Shown here: positions 57,918 to 64,000 of the stretch, piece by piece
How positions within the stretch are numbered: the first letter of the stretch is position 1
Layout of the letters: each line of letters begins with the position of its first letter
Source of the DNA: DATAES01 sp963721305
GTDB taxonomy: Bacteria; Actinomycetota; Acidimicrobiia; Acidimicrobiales; JACDCH01
Length of the DNA: 64,000 nt
Direction of reading: 5' to 3'
Assembly: GCA_963721305.1 (NCBI GenBank)
Contig: CAVRIR010000003.1
Coordinates: forward strand, 1,061,127-1,125,126
The notes under the pieces: generated by a model
The model's database searches: none
Told to the model about the DNA's origin: nothing
Seen by the model: only the letters and a program-made list of their open reading frames with translations
Translations under genes and position numbers: made by a program

Positions 57918-58237
57918 TCATAGGTGGACAAAGTAAACCGGGGGCAGGGCCGCAACTGCGACGGACAGAACGATCGCCGTCCCATGCAGTGCGAGGATGT
58001 GCAAGGTCTGGCGCCGGGCGATGCGGATCCATCTGCCGGCAAGTAGCGCCAGCGCCGGGGATTGGCGAGCATAAGAATCTGCCAGACATGGGCCGCTGGG
58101 TCTCCACCCTGGCTGGAAGCGGCACCATAGAACGCCAGGTGCATGAACACAATGAGGATAGAGCCGAGCGACAAGCCGATGGGAAGCAGGGCGGTGGGGC
58201 AGCAAAGAACTTCGCGAGTGTCTGGGCTGGAGTTCAT
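57918..58237 (-). CDS. small three-helix membrane protein, one frameshift
   Basis: ATG 58,237 gives MNSSPDTREVLCCPTALLPI, then a helix GLSLGSILIVFMHLAFYGAA, and AAHVWQILMLANP; near 58,060 the frame changes to LALLAGRWIRIARRQTLHIL, ALHGTAIVLSVAVAALPPVY and FVHL, the stop. About 106 residues, with three hydrophobic segments. Not recognised. It lies between two alpha/beta hydrolase genes, convergent with the first. Confidence 0.55.
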
Positions 58238-58323
58238 TGGGATCACCTCTCGCTGTTGTACGCGATATTTGTGCGAGAGGGGCCAGCAAGGTGATGCGCA
58301 GGTGAGGAGAGGATCGGGAGCGG

Positions 58324-59014
58324 CTAGGAGGGTGGGTGAGGCCGAAGTGTGCGGCGATCCAGGTGCGAAGCGCGGCGGACATGAGGTCAAGTTTGGGTGC
58401 AGGAGAGCCGGGAACGCCGGCGAAGAAGTGATCGGCGCCTTCGATGAAATGAATCTCGCGCGGTTGCGAGGCGGAGACGAGATAGGCCTCGAGCGTTCCG
58501 CGGGGGCTGAACTCGTCATGATCTCCAGAGAGGAAGAGTTTGAGTACAGGACCGCAGGCGGGCAGGAAGTCGTAGCGGATCACGGCCGGCAGCGCGCACG
58601 GGAAGGCCGAGGCCGACCAGACCGTGGACGCGGGCGTCTCCGCAGCAGGCGCGCAGGCCGACGTTGGATCCGAAGGAGAAGCGCGAGAGACGGGCAGGTT
58701 GAAGCGCGCGGTGAGCCAGTCGAGCGCCGCGCGGAGGTCATCGACTTCGCCGCGACCCTCGTCGTGAGCGCCTTCGCTAATCCCGGTGCCGCGGAAGTTG
58801 AAGCGCAGCGTCGGAAGGCCGAAGTACGAGAAGGCCTTGGCCGTCGTGGTAGACCACTTTGTTGTGCATGGTCCCGCCGCCCAGCGGATGCGGATGCGCG
58901 ACGAGGGCGGCATAGAGCGCGTCTAGGTGTTCCGGTGTTGAGAAGCGCTTCGAGGCGGCCGGCGGGGCCGCGGAGGTCTTCGATGGTCTGGACGTGGGAG
59001 CGGAACAGCGTCAC
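58324..59014 (-). CDS. alpha/beta hydrolase of the alpha/beta superfamily (YfhR-like), frameshifted
   Basis: ATG 59,014 starts MTLFRSHVQTIEDLRGPAGR and LEALLNTG, then shifts to HPLGGGTMHNKVVYH and AFSYFGLPTLRFNFRGTGIS with EGAHDEGRGEVDDLRAALDW. The elbow reads LFAGFSFGSNVGLRACCGD (frame 3); the acidic site is LKLFLSGDHDEFSPRGTLEA and the histidine is in IHFIEGADHFFAG. HPHPLGGGTMHNKV and FRGTGxSEG are the signature of this hydrolase group. Around four shifts. The end near 58,324 is uncertain because the last frame runs on into the next gene. About 230 residues. Confidence 0.75.
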
Positions 59015-59141
59015 AGAGATGAGTGTACGTGGGGAGAGGATTTTTCCAGGAGGTGAGACTCGACGTTAGGTATAGTCGTCTCACCCGAAGTTACACACTT
59101 TTTTTACGAATCAGATTTTGCGCGTGTTGTGAGGCGTCTCG

Positions 59142-60743
59142 TTGGCCACCTTGGTTAAAAGTCTCTGTGTGCTGTTCTTGTCGGGACAGGTTTGGTTGGT
59201 GCGGCATTTGCTCAGGAGCAGCCGCAGCGCCCCCGGCGTAGTGATGAGCCGGCAGCGACGGCTCGCGGAGCCAATGAGCCGGAGCAGAACAAGGAAAACG
59301 CTCTGCCGATTCCAGCGGAGTCGAAGTCCGAGACGCAGCACACGTGGAGCGCAGGAGCGCGGACGGTGCATTACACCGCGACGGCGGGGAATCTGCTGAT
59401 TCGTGATGATGAAGACAAGCCGAACGGCAGCATCTTCTATGTGGCCTACACGGAGGACGTAGCCGATAAGCATGCGCGGCCGGTCACGTTTCTATATAAC
59501 GGTGGGCCAGGGTCAGCGACGATTGGCTGCACATGGGATCGGTGGGACGGTTTGCGTGGTGACGGCGAGTCCGGAGGCGAGCGGGCCAGCGCCATTCAAG
59601 TGGGTGGAGAACCAGTACAGCCTGCTGGACAAGACGGACTTGGTGTTCGTCGATGCGCCTCTGTGCGGGTTTTCGCGAGCGGTGGGCAAGGGAACGGCGA
59701 AGGACTTCGCGGGCGTGGACCAGGACGTGAAGGCGTTCGAGAAGTTCATCACGCGCTACATCGACCGTAAACCAGCGGTGGAACTCACCGAAGTATTTGT
59801 TTGGCGAGAGCTATGGGACGCGACGCTCCGCGGCACTGGTGGCTGCGCTGAACAACGATGGGATTCAGTTCAACGGCGTGGTTCTGCTGTCATCAATCCT
59901 GAACTACTACGTGCGCTCTCCGGGGTATGACATTGAGCCGGCGACGGTATCTGCCAAGCTACGCAACGATTGCGTGGTACTACAAGGAAGGTGCCGCAGA
60001 ACGGGACGATGCAAAGGACTCGGGTGCAGAAGGCACGCGAGTTTGCAGGCGGAGAATATGCGGCGGCTCTGCACCAGGGCGACATGCTGCCGAAGGCGCA
60101 GTTCGATGAAGTCGCGCAGAAGGTATCGAACTTCACAGGGCTGCCGCTGGACTATGTGAAGGACGCGAGGCTGCGAATTTCACCGACGCGCTTCCGCAAG
60201 GAATTGCTCCGCGGTGATGAGAAGATTCTGGGCCGGTATGACGCGCGCTTTCAGGGCGATGATGTCGATGCGGCGGGCGAGAATCCCGGCTATGACCCGA
60301 GCGATACCGGCATCAGCGGCGTGTTTGTCGGCGCATTCATGACTACATTCAGAGCGAACTGAAGTACATGAGTTCGAGCCGTACTACCTGTCGGGGCCGG
60401 GAATTAACGAAACTGGGACTGGAAGCATCGGCCGTCAGGGACGCAGGGTTTCGGCGGTGGCGGACGCGGTGAGGAGACGCAACCGGATACAGTGCTGGAT
60501 CTGTCAGACGCGATGCGAAAGAATCCACACCTTCGAGTGTTCTCGGCGAACGGATGGTATGACCTGGCGACGCCGTTCTTTGGGACAGAACATGATCTCG
60601 CACAACTGATGCTGCCGGAGTCGAGCCTGAAGAACGTGCAGTTCGGATACTATCCGGCGGGTCACATGGTCTACCTGAATGTGGATGCGCTGAAAGAGAT
60701 GCATGCGGACCTGGAGCGCTGGTACGCAGAGGGTGCTCACTAG
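59142..60743 (+). CDS. S10-family serine carboxypeptidase, secreted, multiply frameshifted
   Basis: TTG 59,142 begins a signal sequence that shifts frame before VGAAFAQEQPQRP. After a linker, HTWSAGARTVHYTATAGNLL and RPVTFLYNGGPGSA show the S10 oxyanion region. Further frames give NQYSLLDKTDLVFVDAPLCG, YLFGESYGTRRSAALVAAL (nucleophile serine), LLSSILNYYVRSPG, then FTGLPLDYVKDARLRISPTR, LRVFSANGWYDLATPFFG (aspartate) and FGYYPAGHMVYLNVDALKEM (histidine), stop at 60,743. At least five shifts. About 530 residues. It removes C-terminal residues from peptides in the periplasm or medium. Confidence 0.87.
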
Positions 60744-60916
60744 GCACTGATTAGACGGGGCCTTACGCAGTCGAAGGATTGCGCGAGGCTTTCGCTTTTT
60801 GGCGCATCCATCTGAATGCGAACGAGCTATAGCTGTGGTGAATTTCGGGTGAAATCCGTGGTAAACTAGAGTGTTTGCGGCGTATGCCGCGAACAGGAAA
60901 GGAACCACGCGTAGAG

Positions 60917-61142
60917 ATGGCAAAGCGCCGCGGAAATCCAAACTGGGCAAGCCTGAGCCGATCGGGCCGGTTGTCCCGACGGTGACATCGTTTGAACAGA
61001 TTGTGAAGGAGTACAAACTGACTCCGGACCAATACATACGGTCGACGCGTCTGCGCGAGTGGGCGCGGCGGAACAAGAATTCGAAGTACATCCCTGAGGC
61101 ACTGCTGGAGGCCGTGGATTTGAAATCGAGTCCACGCTGTAG
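60917..61142 (+). CDS. small conserved hypothetical protein, two frameshifts
   Basis: ATG 60,917 gives MAKRRGNPNW; a missing G near 60,950 shifts to GKPEPIGPVVPTVTSFEQIV, KEYKLTPDQYIRSTRLREWA and RRNKNSKYIPEALLEA; a second shift near 61,112 gives GFEIESTL and TAG 61,140-61,142. About 75 residues, charged and probably soluble. I do not know the family, but the clean terminator after it supports a real gene. Confidence 0.6.
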
Positions 61143-61201
61143 GCGTGGTGGCCCGGTTCTGAATCGGGCTGGCGAGGTACAGCATCAATTCCAGAAAGAG
61201 T

Positions 61202-61223
61202 GGCCGCCGGGTTCGGGGCGGCC
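61202..61223 (+). terminator. intrinsic terminator after the small gene
   Basis: GGCCGCC pairs perfectly with GGCGGCC around GGGTTCGG, then AATTCTTTC. It lies between the small gene and ribBA. Confidence 0.65.
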
Positions 61224-61262
61224 AATTCTTTCACGTCTTCGTTGAGGAGCCACCAGCGCGAT

Positions 61263-62483
61263 ATGGCCGAATTGTCAAATGCATTTGTCGATGTGCCTGA
61301 GGCGATCGCCGAGATGCAGGCGGGCCGGATGGTCGTGGTAGTGGACGACGAGGACCGGGAAAATGAAGGTGATCTGACGCTGGCGGCGGAATTCTGCACG
61401 CCGGAGGCGATCAACTTCATGGCGAAGTACGGTCGCGGGTTGATCTGCCTGACACTGACAGAAGAGCGCGCGGATGCGCTGCGGCTGCCTCCGATGACCC
61501 AGGCCAATACCTCGAGGTTTGGGACGGCGTTCACGGAGTCGATTGAGGCGCGTGAAGGCGTAACGACAGGAATCTCCGCAGCAGACCGTTCGCACACAAT
61601 TCAGGTGGCGATTTCACCGGGCACGACGCCGAACGATCTCGCGCGGCCAGGGCATGTGTTTCCGTTGCGCGCACGGAAGGGTGGAGTGCTGGTTCGCGCG
61701 GGACAGACGGAGGCCTCGGTTGATCTTGCGAGGATGGCCGGGCTGATTCCTGCAGGCGTGATACTGCGGATCATGAACGAGGACGGAACCATGGCGCGGG
61801 TTCCGGACCTGGTTGAGTTCTGCAAAGTGCACGGCCTGAGGATGCTGACTGTCGCCGCAAAACTGATTCGCTACAGGCTGCAGAACGAGCGGTATGTGCA
61901 TCGGGTAGCCGAGGCGCAGCTGCCGACAGCGCTTGGTGAGTTCCGGATGATCGCCTACGAGAGCGAGGCTGGCATCGGCGACGCGTATGGCAGCGTGGCG
62001 GGGAGTCGCACGTTGCGCTGGTCTATGGCGATCTGGAACGTGCGCAGCGAGCGGGCGAGCCAGTGCTGGTGCGCGTGCATACGCACTGCCTGGCGGGGAA
62101 TCTGTTTGGGTCGTCGCTGTGCACCTGCGGGGCGACGCTTGAGGGCTCGATGCGCGCGATTGCGGAGGCGGGGTGCGGTGATCGTGTATCTGCACCACAC
62201 GCAGCGTGGACTTGGAGTAGATAGGACCGTGCAGCCACCGCGACTCGCGTTTCACCGCAGCGAAGGGCGCGCCACAGGGGAGCGCAGCGAGGACGGTCAT
62301 CAGCGCGTGCTTCGGCAGGTTGGACTCGGAGGACAGATTCTGTCGGACCTGGGGGTTCGCCGGATCACGCTGCTGAGCAATCATCCGACTCACGTGCCCG
62401 CGCTTCAGGGGTTCGGGATTGAGATCGTCGGGCAGACGCCGATTCCAGGCGTGACGGAGCCGAGATTAGTAGCCGCTTGTTGA
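61263..62483 (+). CDS. ribBA: bifunctional DHBP synthase/GTP cyclohydrolase II, frameshifts in the second domain
   Basis: ATG 61,263. The RibB half is intact: MVVVVDDEDRENEGDLTLAA (acidic motif), GRGLICLTLTEERADAL, GTTPNDLARPGHVFPLRARK and HTEAS-type GQTEASVDLARMAGL. The RibA half begins GEFRMIAYESE; near 61,970 the frame changes to VALVYGDLER and VLVRVHTHCLAGNLFGSSLC with TCGATLEGSM holding the zinc cysteines; near 62,170 it returns to GVIVYLHHTQRGLGVDR, and the last part reads LGVRRITLLSNHPTHVPALQ to 62,483. About 405 residues, normal. It makes the two precursors of riboflavin. No FMN riboswitch is visible upstream. Confidence 0.92.
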   Translation: MAELSNAFVDVPEAIAEMQAGRMVVVVDDEDRENEGDLTLAAEFCTPEAINFMAKYGRGLICLTLTEERADALRLPPMTQANTSRFGTAFTESIEAREGVTTGISAADRSHTIQVAISPGTTPNDLARPGHVFPLRARKGGVLVRAGQTEASVDLARMAGLIPAGVILRIMNEDGTMARVPDLVEFCKVHGLRMLTVAAKLIRYRLQNERYVHRVAEAQLPTALGEFRMIAYESEAGIGDAYGSVAGSRTLRWSMAIWNVRSERASQCWCACIRTAWRGICLGRRCAPAGRRLRARCARLRRRGAVIVYLHHTQRGLGVDRTVQPPRLAFHRSEGRATGERSEDGHQRVLRQVGLGGQILSDLGVRRITLLSNHPTHVPALQGFGIEIVGQTPIPGVTEPRLVAAC

Positions 62484-62526
62484 CCGAACGATGATGGTTC
62501 CGCGGTGATTCCGGGGTCGGCAGGAA

Positions 62527-63181
62527 TCAATGGGTGCGCAACGTGGTCGCGGCTGGCTGCGGGAAGCCGCTGAAGCCAGCACGATGGTACGCGAGCAAGA
62601 AACTCCTCGTGGCTGGTGTACTGGATCGCGTGAAGGCCCGCGGCGTGAGCGGCCTCGACGTTCTCGAGGCGGTCGTCGATAAAGAGCGTCACCTCTGCTG
62701 GCTCTCCGACACTCGCGATGGCGTGGCGGTAGATGCGCTCGTCCGGTTTCGCGATACCGAGGCGATGCGAAAAGGTGCAACTCGAAAATCTGCCGATCCA
62801 CGGGAACCGATCAACGATTCCGGTCTCCATTGCATCGCCCATGTTGGAGAGGATGCCTGTCGATATGTTGGCGATCTGAAGAGCTGTCGCCCAATTGATC
62901 ATGGGCACATTGGGCTGCGTCCATAGATCCACATCGGCCTGGAGGAGTTGTTTGAGTTCTTCATCGCTGGGCGGATGAGCGAGTTCGGCGCCGACCTTGC
63001 GCCAGAAACTGACGCCGTTGAGGACACCCAGGTCATAGTCGTCCCGATGGTGCCAGTACGCGGCGCGCAGATCAGGATGGGTGGTGTTGAGGATGGCTTC
63101 CATCCGGCGCTGCGCATTGGGATCAGGCGGCCCGCTGAGAACGAGGCCGTAGTCAAAGAGAACTGCGTGGATCTGAGGCAT
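62527..63181 (-). CDS. HAD-family phosphatase, one frameshift near the end
   Basis: ATG 63,181 gives IHAVLFDYGLVLSGPPDPNA (motif I, here DYG), ALQIANISTGILSNMGDAME (motif II), FSHRLGIAKPDERIYRHAIA (motif III lysine) and ALTLFIDDRLENVEAAHAAG (motif IV, DD). At FLAR near 62,590 the frame changes to YHRAGFSGFPQPAATTLRTH, TGA 62,527-62,529; without the shift the frame runs into ribBA. About 217 residues. The second residue of motif I is tyrosine rather than the usual aspartate acid/base position (DxD), so catalysis may differ. Substrate unknown. Confidence 0.8.
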
Positions 63182-63204
63182 CTGAATCGATTCTAGACAG
63201 GTAT

Positions 63205-64000
63205 GCTCTGAATACGAGCGAGAGCGACGAAGGTTTTCGGCAAGGACAGGATGGGAACTGGGTGAGAATGTACTGCGGCGCGGCTGCGTGAGCGTGCGCG
63301 CGTTCGGGGCAAGTCTGGATCTGACGGTGTCGAATCCTGCAGCATGCGGATTTGTGTACGAGTCTCAGGTGCTTCGTGTGCGCCTGCTTCCCCGCAGTGC
63401 CGGCGGTCCTCGAGTATGAGCCAGAACCCTTTGGGTTGGAGCGCGCTCGCGCCGCGGTGGCTGCGTACTATCGCGATCACAGCGCGGAGGTCGCGATCGA
63501 GTACATCTGCCTGACGGACGAGCACAAGCGAGGCCTACAGCTACTTGTTCCGGCTGTTGTGTGATCCGGGAGATGAAGTTCTTATCGCGAGACCGAGCTA
63601 TCCGCTCTTTGAGTTCATCCGCGCGGCGAGATTGGTCATTCTCCGCGAGTACCCGCTCGATACGACCCGGGCGCCTCGTCATCTTCAGCGCAGGCATGGA
63701 CAATCGACTTTGAGGCTCTTCGCGCAGCGATCAGTGAGCGAACGCGTGCGATTGTAATCGTGCACCCGAACAACCCGACGGGAAACTATGCGTCTGATGC
63801 GGAGCGCGACGAGTTGGAGTCGCTTTCTGCACAACATGGACTCGCGCTGATTGTGGATGAGGTGTTCTGCGATTATGCGATCCGCCCCGATGTGAAACCG
63901 AGGAGTTTTGTGTCCGGCGACGGACCGGCGTTGTGTTTGTGCTCAGCGGGCTAAGCAAGGAAGCAAGACGCAACTGAACCAAGGGCGACGACATAGACAG
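63205..64000 (+). CDS. class I/II PLP-dependent aminotransferase, 3' end outside window, frameshifted
   Basis: No clear start codon is in frame; coding similarity begins RRFSARTGWELGENVL and SLDLTVSNPAACGFVYES. Then, frame by frame: VPAVLEYEPEPFGLERARAA, AVAAYYRDHSAEVAIEYICL, YSYLFRLLCDPGDEVLIARP, PLFEFIRAARLVI, IVIVHPNNPTGNYASDAERD (substrate loop) and LALIVDEVFCDYAIR (PLP aspartate), and FVLSGLSKEA with the Schiff-base lysine. The final bases look scrambled, as expected at a contig end. The family includes aspartate and histidinol-phosphate aminotransferases; substrate not determined. Divergent from the HAD gene. Confidence 0.75.

Overview
The window is a chimera of two bacterial genomes. 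Positions 1 to about 8,605 are very G+C-rich and carry typical soil actinobacterial genes (perhaps Acidimicrobiia-like): two ECF sigma factors, a PIG-V-type and a GT39-type membrane glycosyltransferase, two helix-hairpin-helix DNA glycosylases. From about 8,605 to the end the composition is lower in G+C and gene content fits Acidobacteriota (Terriglobia-like, inferred): LpxD, amtB-glnK, glutamine synthetase, hybrid CheB-CheR kinase, CCA-adding enzyme with lysine-rich tail, sulfatases and glycoside hydrolases. At the join two unrelated genes are cut mid-domain, so I read it as an assembly or concatenation junction, not transfer.

A second overriding property is a high density of one-base frameshifts on both sides of the junction, many in short homopolymers. 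Housekeeping genes (glnA, argD, ribBA) are hit as often as accessory genes, so most shifts look like uncorrected sequencing error. For broken genes I give the extent of the inferred whole gene, not of the longest open frame.

Layout. 1-8,604: truncated phosphotransferase; ECF sigma with anchored beta-propeller; AlkA-like glycosylase; cyclophilin; metallo-hydrolase overlapping a second glycosylase; ECF sigma overlapping a VOC protein; two coupled glycosyltransferases. 8,610-11,000: end of a GH2 glycosidase and a GH29 fucosidase. 11,000-16,650: accessory region with a RES-Xre toxin-antitoxin pair bearing an exact 257-bp tandem duplication, a metallophosphoesterase, a decayed membrane protein gene, a lipoprotein, dispersed repeats, and a 3'-terminal tRNA-Leu piece that looks like an attachment site. 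16,678-18,036: formylglycine-generating enzyme domain fused to a YkvA domain, the likely activator of the sulfatases at 31.5-33.1 and 43.2-44.7 kb. 18.2-24.3 kb: nitrogen island (glnK, amtB, a two-component system, glnA). 24.5-27.9 kb: L-rhamnonate-type sugar acid cassette. 28.3-37.8 kb: TRIC-like channel, DUF202, ion-channel-like protein coupled to a methyltransferase, arylsulfatase, small membrane proteins, MltF-like lytic transglycosylase, alpha carbonic anhydrase.

37.9-42.4 kb: a CheB-CheR-PAS-histidine kinase with an overlapping NarL-type regulator. 42.5-50.8 kb: DUF6496 protein, sulfatase, quinone oxidoreductase, thymidylate kinase, small membrane peptide, lipoprotein, LpxD and the CCA/poly(A) polymerase. 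51-55.5 kb: PDZ-7TM-GAF-PAS kinase with an NtrC-type regulator. 55.7-64 kb: ArgD, two alpha/beta hydrolases, a small membrane protein, S10 carboxypeptidase, RibBA, HAD phosphatase and a truncated aminotransferase. Glycosidases, sulfatases, FGE domain and sugar-acid cassette together suggest degradation of fucosylated or sulfated plant or microbial polysaccharide; that is inference. I found no CRISPR array, rRNA, complete tRNA, transposase or integrase. The strongest candidates for unusual biology are the FGE-YkvA fusion, the tRNA-Leu scar with its possible folded RNA, and the PDZ-7TM kinase.
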